Origin: Charina bottae | Lineage: Eukaryota; Chordata; Lepidosauria; Squamata; Charinaidae | Length of the DNA: 64,000 nt | Direction: 5' to 3' | Assembly (NCBI GenBank): GCA_023362775.1 | Contig: JALMGJ010000005.1 | Location: 71,416,963 to 71,480,962 of the forward strand | Program-made: the position numbers and the translations under genes | Notes under the pieces: model-generated | What the model saw: the letters and a program-made list of their open reading frames with translations, nothing else | Told to the model about the DNA's origin: nothing | Database searches by the model: none | In this document: positions 45,014 through 51,982 of the stretch, piece after piece | How positions within the stretch are numbered: the first letter of the stretch is position 1 | How the letters are laid out: the number at the start of each line of letters is the position of its first letter

Positions 45014-46872
45014 TTCATATCACTTTAGTCCTGTGTTTGATTGAATGCTGATGTGCTAAATTATGCAAATTGTGTCCCCAATGTTGATAAATCTAAATAA
45101 TAAATAAATAAATGTTCCCAGACAGCACACCTCTTTCCACTTTTAGCACAAAGCTTGGAAGAATTTATTAGGATTAAAATGCACAATTTTAACATATGCA
45201 GTATGATCCAGATTGCAACTATCCCATTCAGGTGAGGCTCAACCTTTACCCTAGTTACAGTACTTGCTTTCCGAGATTCGCTCCCTGTGTGGAAGGTATA
45301 TTTTGGGAAGCAAGCAGTTGGGAAACTCCCTGCACATGATGAGGCTTTATCTTCCTTTGGCATAAAATAAACAACAGAAAAGGAGAGGTTCATATACGGT
45401 AGAGCCTGTGCAGTGACTGAATTGATTGTTACGGATGGATGCACTCACCCTGGCTGTACATTTTGAATTTTGTGACATGGTTTTATGGTTCATATTGTTT
45501 TTATTGTTTTACACTGTTGTATTGTTTTTGCTGTTTTTATATTGCTTTTAACTGTTTGTGAGCTGCTTAGAGTCATATATGGAGATGGGCAGCTATATAA
45601 ATTTGATTAAATAAATATGTGCAGCATAATTGTGTTCAGATGAATGCACTTCATAAACTTGAGAGGTGAGCTGTAATCTGAAGAGATAAAGGCCATGCCG
45701 CCTGCAAAGTTTAAATGCATTGTCTTTAAATAGTTTTGGCCCATCCCTAGGTCTTCCTAGGCCTAGAAAGACAGAAATGACACTATGATGGCCTAAGAAG
45801 CGGAGCCCTTGTAAAATCAAACGCACTTATTTGATTACATGAGTTTATTCACAACCACCTCGGTGGATAGATGTTTATTTATTTATTTCGTGTCCAGATC
45901 AAACTTTACTCTGCCAAAATGTAGCCACCGCCACAGCTTTGTCATTGGCTTGCTGTAGATCGTCGACAGGACAAGGTTCCAACACCACACCATCAGATGC
46001 TCCGGGTCTTGGATTTCTCCGCATTCACATAATGTAATGTTGTCAGCCAACAACCCCCACTTAAATAAATTCGTCTTGTACCTTGGTACCCCCACCCTCA
46101 TCCTATTCATTGTCCTCCAAACTGTATAAGGGAGAGTGTTTCCAGCGGCCATTTCTTCCTTCGGTAAAATATTCCAATCAGTGAGCTCATTCCTCCATTT
46201 ACTTATTCAATTCTGTTCTTTTGGCCCCTCTAGGGTATTAGTTCTTGCCATAAAGCTCTTTCTAGATTTAAGTCAACGAATTGGAGGAGCATATCCGCTC
46301 AGAGAGTGGAGAGTCAGTCTCTTGCTTGGTTCTTTCGGCGTCTGCTTCTACTTCCCTTCTAATCTTAGGTGGAGCAATGCCAACAAGGGGGTATAGTTTA
46401 TAAACGGGCGTAGGTTTGAGGCATCCCGTCACTATCCACTATGATGGATAAATAAGAAGCAGAGGCTGACCCGCTGTCATCCACTAAGCTCCATTCGAAC
46501 AAACGGTTGTGACGTCACAACACATACAACATTTCTACCCCTTGCCCTGGTAGACTTTACAGTACAATTATGATATAATGTTTTAACAGCGCGATTAACG
46601 TTGTGGGGGTAAAACTCTCACACTCGGCCTTCTGATGCAAGAAATGCAAACAGAATTTTTCTGTCGTCTGGACCATCGGGGCAATTCACCGTCGATTCTA
46701 TAACCCAATTTTTAAATTCGATCAAACATTCAGCAAACGCATCCAGCTCGGACGCCCGAGAGGGTTTTCCCTGCCGGAGCAGCCGAGCGCAGCGCCGCCC
46801 CTGCAGCTCTCTCCCTCCGGAGCGGAGGCCACTACTTACAGCCCTGGGCAGCTTCGTCTCGGGGGGCTCCAT
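16211..46872 (-). CDS. FRA10AC1: FRA10AC1 homologue, complete coding region in 14 exons
   Basis: This matches the nuclear protein FRA10AC1, which has been linked to the spliceosome and named after the human FRA10A fragile site. In transcript order the coding exons are 46872-46840, 42023-41947, 40186-40100, 40018-39973, 38874-38798, 37313-37230, 34696-34612, 28488-28443, 23947-23834, 21906-21864, 20735-20608, 20416-20378, 17429-17348 and 16253-16211. They join in frame to 984 nt, 327 residues plus stop. Recognisable family segments are GHGDYDSDFSDDE, EEARNRRFHLIAMDA, FVNDYILYYGGKKEDFKR, YYDKLFKEYCIADL, FGFRWRHEQEV, KSWEVNFAYVEHGKKK and the acidic end EEEFDEYFQDLFL. Cysteines CGSKHC and CPEC form a likely zinc-ribbon. 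A basic, Ser-rich tail follows. All introns are GT-AG except one GC-AG. The start codon is inferred, as discussed under exon 1. Length is close to the human protein (about 315 residues from memory). Confidence 0.95.
16413..16616. mobile_element. GC-rich hAT-like MITE
   Basis: Starts CAGGGCTTTCCAAAG and ends GTTTGTAAAGCTCTG. Perfect 8-bp duplications GACTAGGC are at 16405-16412 and 16617-16624. Very CpG-rich interior. It sits in the last FRA10AC1 intron. Confidence 0.9.
17348..17429 (-). CDS. FRA10AC1: FRA10AC1 exon 13
   Basis: Encodes SDSDQEDGPSEADFWKGP and then PQDAEEKT, matching the acidic WKGP region of the family. The donor is gtctgt. If the intron were retained, the frame would end after RSVL. 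Confidence 0.92.
17555..17640 (+). mobile_element. L2-type LINE 3' tail
   Basis: AACCGCCCAGAGTTCCC, then GGGAGATGGGCGG and (AAATA)n. This is the typical end of squamate L2-type elements. Confidence 0.7.
17777..17990 (+). mobile_element. MIR-like tRNA SINE
   Basis: GTGTAGTGGTAAAAGGCACTG head, the core GCTGGGTGACCTTGGGCCAG and the end CAAGCGTCAAGGCTAGCTTG. Diverged copy. Confidence 0.7.
19262..19705 (-). mobile_element. MIR-like SINE with a triplicated core
   Basis: Reversed copy with an L2-like 3' end on the left (ataaataactcaaggtgg). The core unit occurs three times in tandem, starting at 19389, 19488 and 19590, followed by the tRNA-like head TTAACCACTAGACC. Confidence 0.85.
20378..20416 (-). 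CDS. FRA10AC1: FRA10AC1 exon 12
   Basis: A 39-nt exon that encodes QKTSEESNKTDE. The acceptor follows a long T run ending in tag and the donor is gttagt. Both split codons restore Asp, which supports its inclusion. Confidence 0.85.
20608..20735 (-). CDS. FRA10AC1: FRA10AC1 exon 11
   Basis: Encodes a basic segment that starts KREIKPGIKQDSKEQ and ends HRHKAKKKKIHE. It probably carries nuclear-localisation signals. The acceptor is ataaag and the donor is gtaaaa. Sequence is less conserved than the core. Confidence 0.9.
21864..21906 (-). CDS. FRA10AC1: FRA10AC1 exon 10
   Basis: Encodes LCPECSYKLNFHH, with the second Cys pair (C-x2-C). The acceptor is ttaaag and the donor is gtaata. Confidence 0.93.
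21931..21965. repeat. (CA)n microsatellite
   Basis: About 17 CA units, 25 bp from the FRA10AC1 exon 10 acceptor. Confidence 0.95.
22063..22291 (+). mobile_element. MIR-like tRNA SINE with (CG)(CA)n tail
   Basis: TTTGGTGTAGTAGTTAAAAA head, GCTGGGTGACCTTGG core, AGTCAACACTAACTTAAAGG end, then a GC/AC dinucleotide tail. Confidence 0.7.
22830..23000. mobile_element. GC-rich hAT-like MITE, one end missing
   Basis: Starts CAGGGCTTTCCAAAG and contains a palindrome at 22849-22897 (TTTTCCCGCGGCGACACACC and its inverse). It matches the reverse of 2203-2462, but the last 95 bp or so and the second terminus are absent. Confidence 0.8.
23331..23398 (+). mobile_element. L2-type LINE 3' tail
   Basis: CGCCGCCCCGAGTCACTTG and (AAATA)n. 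Confidence 0.6.
23834..23947 (-). CDS. FRA10AC1: FRA10AC1 exon 9
   Basis: Encodes QFSCGSKHCNEKEGLKSWEV and then NFAYVEHGKKKNALVKL. It contains the first Cys pair (C-x4-C) of a likely zinc-ribbon. The acceptor is ctccag and the donor is gtaagt. Confidence 0.95.
24963..25218 (-). mobile_element. MIR-like SINE with L2-like 3' end
   Basis: Single-core version of the 19262 copy: ATAAATAACTCAAGGTGGCG on the left, then AAGGTCACCCAGCCGGC and CCTTAACCACTAGACC on the right. Confidence 0.78.
27675..27735. repeat. (TC)n(AC)n microsatellite
   Basis: Mixed CT, CCCT and CA units. Confidence 0.9.
28049..28233. mobile_element. Composite palindromic MITE carrying foreign flank
   Basis: A complete palindromic MITE (28049-28178) is followed by GAGTAGACTAACAGAGGGT (28179-28197), a 7-bp filler and a second right terminus (to 28233). 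Perfect 8-bp duplications TGCTAGAT at 28041-28048 and 28234-28241 enclose the whole composite. The captured 19 bp are identical to the right flank of the copy at 42394-42523. Confidence 0.88.
28443..28488 (-). CDS. FRA10AC1: FRA10AC1 exon 8, followed by a GC donor
   Basis: Encodes FGFRWRHEQEVVAGK. The acceptor is caacag. The only donor that keeps the conserved GKGQF junction is AAAAG followed by gcaagt, a non-canonical GC donor with otherwise strong context. Confidence 0.93.
29592..29913 (+). mobile_element. Sauria SINE copy
   Basis: Near full-length. tRNA head GGGGCGTGGTGGCTCAGCGG, end GGGGGGAACCTTA. Duplications GGTTCT flank it at 29586 and 29914. Confidence 0.9.
30146..30454. mobile_element. 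hAT-like MITE fossil
   Basis: Termini CAGGGTTTCTCAACCAGGG and GATTGAGAAAGGCTG. Flanks ACATAGAT and CATTAGAT are only partly alike. Confidence 0.65.
31654..32030. mobile_element. TA-flanked MITE (Tc1/mariner-like)
   Basis: Starts CAGGTAGTCCACAGTTAA and ends AAGCGAGGACTATCTG with flanking TA dinucleotides. Repeated GGTTGTTAAGCGA motifs. A shorter relative lies at 50929-51159. Confidence 0.7.
32342..32450 (-). mobile_element. 5'-truncated BovB insertion
   Basis: Only the 3' end of ORF2 and the TTGTTG tail. Enclosed by 9-bp duplications TTGGTCTAT at 32333-32341 and 32451-32459. Confidence 0.88.
32590..32945. other. Unclassified GC-richer segment
   Basis: Open on minus for 89 codons with no domain recognised. 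A G-run borders it. Could be a decayed retroelement. I cannot assign it. Confidence 0.3.
33489..33747. mobile_element. hAT (Charlie-like) MITE with 40-bp tandem array
   Basis: Termini CAGGGGTCCCCAACCTGTGG and AAGGTTGGGGACCACTG. Perfect 8-bp duplications CTCAAAGG at 33481-33488 and 33748-33755. The inside has three and a half units of about 40 bp, each CCTGCAAACCCCGCCC-like and ending GATTGGCT. Confidence 0.9.
34612..34696 (-). CDS. FRA10AC1: FRA10AC1 exon 7
   Basis: Encodes EKRLSKKYYDKLFKEYCIAD and then LRKYKENK. The acceptor is ttgcag and the donor is gtaatt. Confidence 0.95.
35002..35210 (+). mobile_element. MIR-like tRNA SINE
   Basis: GTGGTTAAGGCCCCAGGC head, AGCTGGGTGACCCTGGGCC core and GTCAAGACTGACTTGAAGGC end. 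It runs into an (AAT)n tract and follows an L2 tail (34945-35000). Confidence 0.75.
35209..35297. repeat. (AAT)n(CAT)n microsatellite
   Basis: About 15 AAT units, then about 14 CAT-type units. Confidence 0.95.
35605..35915 (+). mobile_element. BovB LINE 3' fragment, open frame
   Basis: Last 100 codons or so of BovB ORF2 without a stop: QSILKEINPDCSLEGQMLKL, YFGHVMRREDSLEKTLMLG, VHEVTKSRTRLND, then an (AAC)n tail. The 5' part is missing. Confidence 0.88.
36393..36800. mobile_element. hAT MITE with a large hairpin and four CCAAT boxes
   Basis: Perfect 8-bp duplications GTCTAGGA at 36385-36392 and 36801-36808. Ends CAAGGGTCGGAAATGG and AAAAAGTTTGCCGACCCCTG. Inner arms 36518-36604 and 36613-36703 are near-perfect inverted copies. 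Each arm has an ATTGG and a CCAAT, at 36545, 36578, 36637 and 36670. Confidence 0.9.
37230..37313 (-). CDS. FRA10AC1: FRA10AC1 exon 6
   Basis: Encodes ENDKTDLDVIRENHRFLW and then REEDEVDMN. The acceptor is taacag and the donor is gtgagc. Confidence 0.95.
37680..37840 (-). mobile_element. L2-type LINE 3' tail with long TTTA run
   Basis: (ATTT)n run of about 80 bp followed by TTACCGCCCATCTTCCCC and TGGGTGGTTCACAATAAAA. Confidence 0.7.
37946..38091 (+). mobile_element. 5'-truncated Sauria SINE
   Basis: Only the 3' half, without the tRNA head. Perfect 11-bp duplications ATAATTAAAAG at 37935-37945 and 38092-38102 show that it inserted already truncated. Confidence 0.92.
38367..38690 (+). mobile_element. 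Sauria SINE copy
   Basis: Near full-length, tRNA head GGGGCGTGATGGCTCAGC, with a small deletion near the end. Flanks share TTTATATATG/TTTATGTATG. Confidence 0.9.
38798..38874 (-). CDS. FRA10AC1: FRA10AC1 exon 5
   Basis: Encodes YARHKKFVNDYILYYGGKKE and then DFKRS. The acceptor is gtcag and the donor is gtaagt. It ends two bases into a Gly codon. Confidence 0.95.
38875..39972. other. FRA10AC1 intron 4
   Basis: An L2-type tail at about 39165-39240 is the only repeat recognised. The rest looks unique. Confidence 0.55.
39973..40018 (-). CDS. FRA10AC1: FRA10AC1 exon 4
   Basis: Encodes EEARNRRFHLIAMDA, one of the most conserved segments of the family. The acceptor is ttctag and the donor is gtatcc. 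Confidence 0.95.
40100..40186 (-). CDS. FRA10AC1: FRA10AC1 exon 3
   Basis: Encodes EDALLRKPFEKEKQSKVAH and then RQVATDEWD. The acceptor is aaccag and the donor is gtactt. The following intron is only 81 nt. Confidence 0.93.
40187..41946. other. FRA10AC1 intron 2
   Basis: Contains a diverged BovB fragment at 40390-40765. From 40770 to 41940 nothing else was recognised. Confidence 0.55.
40390..40765 (+). mobile_element. Diverged BovB (RTE) fragment
   Basis: Open frame with IDAFELWCWRRCLRILW, LKLSYFGHIMQRPSSLEKAL and MLGKMKGKRRRRQ. It then decays into an (AATC)n tract. Older than the other BovB pieces. Confidence 0.82.
41947..42023 (-). CDS. FRA10AC1: FRA10AC1 exon 2
   Basis: Encodes ILGHGDYDSDFSDDETGEKS and then RQQKN. 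It starts with ATC after a pyrimidine tract ending in cag. The donor is gtaaca. The human protein begins with Met at what appears to be this Ile. An internal ATG at 42013 is in another frame. Confidence 0.9.
42394..42523. mobile_element. Palindromic hAT-like MITE
   Basis: Nearly perfect palindrome: CAGTGTTTCTCAACCTTGGC to its inverse, with ACTTCAACTCCCAGAATTCC arms. Perfect 8-bp duplications GAGTAGAC at 42386-42393 and 42524-42531. Confidence 0.93.
43808..44154 (+). mobile_element. Sauria SINE inserted in an L2 tail
   Basis: Full-length. Perfect 8-bp duplications CTCTACAG at 43800-43807 and 44155-44162. Flanks read CACCACCCAC and CTCTGGGCGG, parts of an L2-type 3' end. Confidence 0.9.
44395..45012 (+). 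mobile_element. R4-type LINE 3' fragment with endonuclease domain
   Basis: A stop-free frame at 44421-44879 encodes the C-terminal region of an R4/Dong-type non-LTR element. HWNICKNY is followed by VVENEVKNFWDFQIQ, then VWIIDVAILGASRIEDKE, which matches the PD-(D/E)XK-like restriction-type endonuclease region, and then SAHILRQ at the end. The usual RPD of the family reads TPD here. An (AAT)n run ends it. Confidence 0.75.
45540..45620 (+). mobile_element. L2-type LINE 3' tail
   Basis: GAGCTGCTTAGAGTCATATA, GAGATGGGCAGCTATATAAA, then ATTAAATAAAT. Confidence 0.6.
45883..46400 (-). mobile_element. LINE ORF2 C-terminal fragment, clade uncertain
   Basis: Decayed coding sequence: APPKIRREVEADAERTKQET, then TVWRTMNRMRVGVPRYKTNL and LCECGEIQDPEHLMVWCW. 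The LFKWG and CECG pattern is found at the end of several LINE ORF2 proteins. I could not fix the clade. Confidence 0.65.
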
Positions 46873-47170
46873 GGGACCTCCGAGCCGGTCCGCCTCGCCC
46901 GACGCGGCCTCGTTCACGGCTTGAGAGGAAGCCCCGACGCGCCTCCGCGGCGGTGTCCCGCAACAAGAACGCTCCCGTTGGAAACTGCGGCGGAAACGAA
47001 AGGAGCCGGGCAGCGAAGTGGCCGCCTCCCTCGCTGATTCTTCAGCCTGCGCTCCCCAAACTGGGGGAGGAGGCGAGCGGACTTTCCGGTGCTCTTTTAA
47101 CCCGGGGAAATGGGAAGAGGGGAAACCCCTGCCGAGCATTGCAGAGCCCCCCTTTTGCAGCCCCCAGAAA
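46740..47170 (-). promoter_or_regulatory. CpG-rich promoter region of FRA10AC1
   Basis: The longest gene-linked GC- and CpG-rich block in the window surrounds exon 1. No TATA box stands out at a useful distance, so this looks like a CpG-island promoter with start sites somewhere between about 46900 and 47140. In humans a CGG repeat in the FRA10AC1 5' region underlies fragile site FRA10A. Here only scattered CGG/CCG triplets are seen. Confidence 0.7.
46840..46872 (-). CDS. FRA10AC1: FRA10AC1 exon 1, proposed start codon
   Basis: In the CpG-rich region an ATG at 46872 opens MEPPETKLPRA and meets a strong donor (GCT then gtaagt). It joins in phase 0 to exon 2. It has G at +4 but C at -3, so the initiation context is moderate. 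I chose it because exon 2 has no in-frame ATG before its conserved segment. The same frame stays open upstream to an ATG at 47139, so an 89-residue N-terminal extension cannot be excluded. Confidence 0.7.
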
Positions 47171-48337
47171 CCGAGCCTAATGATCGATTTCTTGCGATCC
47201 CTAATTTTGGGAGAAAGGATCCATAAAACGTGGACGCCTTCCTGATTGCGTTTGGTCTGGAGCTCAAGGAAAAAAGGGGGGGCGGCGGTGTAGGTGGGAT
47301 ATAAATTTCACTCAATGATGGACGCTAATTTGTTTTGTTTTTTGCCCTCGAATCGAACCCCGCCCTTGGGATGGGTTGGGCTGTAAATCAAAAGACAGGC
47401 TGCTTCCCCCCTTTCAGCGCTGGCTTTTGGTAAGAGTAGGGATCTTGAACACAAACCAGAGCAGGTGTGGACTTCTAGAGTATTCGGGTGCATGGAAAAG
47501 CATAATACATATCAAACGTATTAAAATAGTAAATAGGCTGTGGATTTCTTTGTCCTTCACCAAACATTTTCTGCCATAGAAATATTCTTCATCTCATATT
47601 TATGAAAGATAAGGAGGCTTTTTAAAAATAATCAAATCTCAATGTTGTAAAAGAAACTGTCAAGTGGGATTAAATGTTTGGAAATAATTGAACCTCATAC
47701 AGCTATTCCAACGGATGGCTATGAACTAAGCTGGGGCTATCAAGATTTAATACGGCTCATGACAAACATGTGGTAGCTGACAAAGCAATGAAGTTAATGT
47801 TACTAAATTTGAAATTTTCCAGATGTCAAAAGCGATTTGTATTTCTTGGAAGAAAGCATTAGAACAAAGAAAGAAAGAAAGAAAGAAAAGAAAAGAAAAA
47901 GCGTGATACCCTCCAGTATCAATTTTACCACTGCCCCCCAACACTGCAGTTGTAACTTACAAACAGGATACAATTATAGATGGGGGGGGGGGAGCAGCTA
48001 GACAACCTGCATGATCTTGTTGGATTATACAGTCTCTGAGTAAATAACCCATACTACCCTCTTACTTCACCAGATTCAGATAGTCTCATTTGCAGATTTT
48101 TCTGCCAAGCATTGTATTACTCCTGAGGTTTGGCATTATTTATTTATTAGCTGCCTCATTTGCCAAAACAACACTAGGGGCGTACAGGGTAACAAACAAT
48201 AAAAACAGAAGAAAAAATCAACAACAACAGGAAATATGCACCTTTCTTGCCTGTACTGGCATTTCAGGACTAAGTATACAGAACTATCTGTGTCCATAAC
48301 TACTTAGCAAACTGGTGTATCTATATGTATATCTATG

Positions 48338-48341
<4 letters not shown>

Positions 48342-48380
<39 letters not shown>

Positions 48381-48415
48381 GTATCTGTGTATATATATAT
48401 GCACACACATACACA

Positions 48416-48480
<65 letters not shown>

Positions 48481-48520
48481 TCTCTCTCTCTCCATCTCTA
48501 TCTCCATCACTCTCTCTCTC
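48342..48520. repeat. Complex (TC)n-(TG)n-(TA)n-(TC)n microsatellite
   Basis: Pure TC of about 35 bp, then TA/CA mixed units, (TG)n, a (TA)n run of about 45 bp and again TC units. It creates repeat-derived open frames on both strands. Confidence 0.95.
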
Positions 48521-48639
48521 TCATCAAACAGTATTAAAGTAAGAGCCTCAACTACTGTTTCTTAGTTATAAGAACTATTATTCCAAACTCCTTATATTTG
48601 GAATAGTTTTCGGTTATTGTCCGTATTTAGGATCTAGAA

Positions 48640-48773
48640 CAGTGTTTCTCAACCTTGGCAACTTTAAGATGTATGGGCTTCAACTCCCAGAATTCCCAGA
48701 TGAGCACACTGGCTGGGGAATTCTGGGAGTTGAAGTCCACACATCTTTGAGTTGCCAAGATTGAGAAACACTG
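48640..48773. mobile_element. Palindromic hAT-like MITE
   Basis: Same family as 42394. Flanks ATCTAGAA and ACCTAGAA match at 7 of 8. The centre differs (CAGATGAGCACACTGG). Confidence 0.88.
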
Positions 48774-48826
48774 ACCTAGAAGGTTCATATTATTGTTACT
48801 TCAGCTTGATCAGATATAGTGGAATA

Positions 48827-49165
48827 AAGGTAAAGGTAAAGGTACCCCCCGCACATTTGTGCAGTCGTGTCCAACTCTAGGGGCCGGTGCTCATCTCCGT
48901 TTGTTAGCCAAGGAGCCAGCGTTGTCCGAAGACGCTTCCACGGTCATGTGGCCGCATGACACGCGCGGAACGCTGTTACCTACCCACCGAAGTGGTACCT
49001 ATTAATCTACTTGCATTTGCATGCTTTCAAATTGCTAGGTTGGCAAGAGCTGGAGCTAGTGCAGGAGCTCACTCTGCACGCAGGGCTAGGGATTCGAACC
49101 TCCGAACTTGCAATCTTCCGATCAACAAGCCTGGCGTCTTACCCGCTGAGCCACCACGCCCCTAC
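48827..49165 (-). mobile_element. Sauria SINE copy
   Basis: Full-length reversed copy with AAAGGTAAAGGTAAAGGT tail. Perfect 11-bp duplications ATAGTGGAATA at 48816-48826 and 49166-49176. Confidence 0.93.
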
Positions 49166-49940
49166 ATAGTGGAATAGGAATACAGTATTGCCAAAGACTG
49201 TTGACATCTCAAGGAGAGACAAGATGGTGGTATTGTTGGAAAAGCTCTTTAGACTGCATGTATTTTCTGTGCTTGATAGCTTTTTATGTATTGGGAAAGC
49301 CAAATTTTTATAGGATAGCTGCAACCTGTCTCCTTTCCTGCACTGATATCATCACATACTGTAGGTAAGGATCTAAGCTGCTAGTGTGAACCTCCCAAAG
49401 GGAAGGGTGGCATGTGATCTCACACTCCAGAGGGTTGAGAAAGCTTGAGTGTATTAAAAGAGAGGAACAGATGGATTTTGCTTTGGACATCTCCATGGGC
49501 CAAGTTCTGCAGATCTGAGCCAAAAAAACAAAACACCAGAGCTTGCCCATTCCTGTTTGGGATTCCCAGCAGCCAAAAAGGGAATCAGGGTTTCTATTTC
49601 TCTCTTCTTCTCCAAGATATCTCAGTGCTACTGCTTTATATAATCAGAGCTGTTAATCAATTACATCAACTGCATCTTGTCTCCAGCATGTTGGTTGCCT
49701 GATTGAATCCTGGAATCTGTTTTGTTACTCCTGGCAGGACACTAGCAGAAAATGTGAGATTATGAGCATCTCAGTTTTGTTCAGCAAGATAATTACTTGC
49801 AGAATTGATGTTGCAATTTTAATAGCTAGAAATCCCAGCCAAAACCTACTGCCAGATAAACAGCTATATAATGGTTTAACTAATACTAAATGGGAAATTA
49901 CGCTATAATTAATACAAGCATACCAATATACACCTTATAG

Positions 49941-50151
49941 GTAAAGGTTCCCCCCACACATTTGTGCAGTCGTGTCTGACTCTAGGGGCCGGTGCTCATC
50001 TCCGTTTCTTAGCCAAAGAGCCAGCGTTGTCCGAAGACGCTTCCGTGGTCATGTGGCCGGCATGACGCTGGGGCTAGTGCGGGAGCTCACTCCGTCACGC
50101 GGGACTAGGGATTCAAACCTCCAAACTTGTGATCGACAAGCCTGGCACCTT
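49941..50151 (-). mobile_element. Internally deleted Sauria SINE between 46-bp direct repeats
   Basis: The copy lacks about 100 bp in the middle (the junction is at CATGACGCTGGGG) and the outermost tRNA head. It lies between 46-bp direct repeats at 49895-49940 and 50152-50197 that differ at two positions. Confidence 0.88.
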
Positions 50152-50928
50152 AAATTATGCTATAATTAATACAAGCATACCAATATACACCTTACAGGAA
50201 TGTACATATTATTCAGCAAGGTACTTTGCTCACATAGCAAGCATGCACAAAAGAAATCAAGAGCGCCTCCAAGCTGTACAAAACCTGTAAGGAGCTGTGG
50301 TTACTTCTTGTGTTCAAGAGTATCTCACTCCCAAATGAAGCACCATTTCAAATGATTGGTAGAGGCCTAATAGCTCTTTATGAACAATACAATTGATGGA
50401 GAAAGAAAATAAGGGGACTTTAAAGCCAATAGTTGTACAGCAATTAAGTCTTTTCCTCCTTAGCAGATTTTCTCTAAGAAGGAAAAATAGGCATAAGAAA
50501 GTTACAAATGGGAGTGCGTGATTTCTGAATCCACAACATTTCATGAAAGAGGGCAGGCAACTGAGCAATAAAAACTTCATCTGAAAGTATTCAGAATATT
50601 GACTAAAGGGAGACTTTTTCTTAATGTCACTGATAGTTCTGTACAAATTTGCTTTAAATTAACATAGCTGCATAATTTCAGTGTTACATTGTTGGTCTCT
50701 GCGTACCTCTTAAATCTTATACATGTAAGAATTGGTGGGAAGTAATGTACATTTTATTTTAGAATTGTGCATCCTGTTTTTTGTGCTCTGTCATTTTTTA
50801 AATTATTATTATGATTGCTTTTTAGACTGGGCTATATATTTTTGTTGCTATGTTTTTCACTGTTTCAATGGTATATTTTGATGTTGCAAGCCACCCAAAA
50901 TCTTTTGGTGTGGGTGGTCATAATAAAT

Positions 50929-51157
50929 CAGGTAGTCCTCGTTTAGCAGCCACAATTGGGACTGGCAACTCAATCATTAAGCAAAGTGGTTGCTAAATGA
51001 AACCGCAATTGTGCTTACGATCTTACTTCAGCTTTCCTTTGCTTTATAGACTTGCAAAGGTCGTAAATGCAAGGATTGGTCGTAGAGTTACTTTTTCATC
51101 ACTGTCATAACTGTGAATGGTTGCTAAATGAGGCAGTTGCTAAACAAGGACTATCTG

Positions 51158-51159
<2 letters not shown>
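50929..51159. mobile_element. TA-flanked MITE, shorter relative of 31654
   Basis: CAGGTAGTCCTCGTTTAGCA at the left and AACAAGGACTATCTG at the right. Interior GGTTGCTAAATGA motifs. Confidence 0.65.
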
Positions 51160-51200
<41 letters not shown>

Positions 51201-51234
51201 GTGTGGATAATTCATATGGCAATACCAGGGGTCC
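51160..51234 (+). repeat. (AAT)n tract with an R4-like scrap
   Basis: About 13 AAT units, then GTGTGGATAATTCATATGGC, similar to the VWIIDVAI coding segment of the R4 fragment at 44600. Confidence 0.6.
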
Positions 51235-51642
51235 TTGTATGTGAGTCCTTCCCAGGAGAGCACATGTTACCTTGAACAGGGCCACAAGGCTACTATTTGA
51301 GGTTGCAATAAGGGTGGAGAAATATTGGCGTTTTGCTGCCTTTACCACCACAAGGTAGGTCCTAATAGCGTCTCTAACTTCTGTTCGGTTGGGTTCACTC
51401 TTTCTAATCCAGCAGCGCTCTAGGCATCTCTTCATCTGTTTCATCTCCCTCAACTCCTCAGTAAACCAAGGGGAATTTCGGGATCCACAAGAAAAGAGAG
51501 GTCGCATGGGTGCAATCCAATCCAAAGCCCCTGCTGCCCTCTTGTTCCAGACAGAGACCAAGGCCTTGGTTGGACCATCCACCAGTCCCTCAGGGATAAC
51601 CCCAAGCTCCCACTGAAACTCTACTGGGTCCATCAGTCACCT
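51235..51642 (-). mobile_element. L2-type LINE ORF2 fragment
   Basis: Stop-free frame with VEFQWELGVIPEGLVDGPTK, LDWIAPMRPLF, SPWFTEELREMKQMKRCLER and KRQYFSTLI, the linker between endonuclease and reverse transcriptase of L2 elements. It is cut at its 5' side by the SINE at 51643. Confidence 0.82.
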
Positions 51643-51982
51643 AGGTAAAGGTAAAGGCTCCCCCCGCACGTTTGTGCAGTCGTGTCCGACTCTAGGGACC
51701 GGTGCTCATCTCCGTTTGTTAGCCGAAGAGCCAGCGCTGTCCGAAGACGCTTCCACGGTCATATGACCAGCATGACGCGCGCGGAACGCTGTTACCTACC
51801 CACTGAAGTGGTACCTATTAATCTACTTGCATTTGCATGCTTTCGAATTGCTAGGTCGGCAAGAGCTGGGGCTAGTGCAGGAGCTCACGCCGCACGCAGG
51901 GCTAGGGATTCGAGCCTCCGAACTTGCGATCTTCCGATCAACAAGCCTGGTGTCTTACCTGCTGAGCCACCACGCCCCTTTT
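51643..51982 (-). mobile_element. Sauria SINE inserted into the L2 fragment
   Basis: Full-length reversed copy. Perfect 11-bp duplications ATCAGTCACCT at 51632-51642 and 51983-51993. The left one is part of the L2 coding sequence. Confidence 0.93.

Larger units (their letters stand above)
42024..46839. other. FRA10AC1 intron 1
   Basis: Carries a palindromic MITE, a Sauria SINE inside an L2 tail, an R4-type LINE fragment, an (AAT)n tract and another LINE fragment. The stretch 42540-43740 looks unique. Confidence 0.6.

Noticed and set aside
46618..47139. A single-exon gene of 173 residues in the CpG region
   Set aside because: A strong donor splits it at 46840 and the part before it splices in phase to FRA10AC1 exon 2. 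The rest is best read as intron and 5' UTR.
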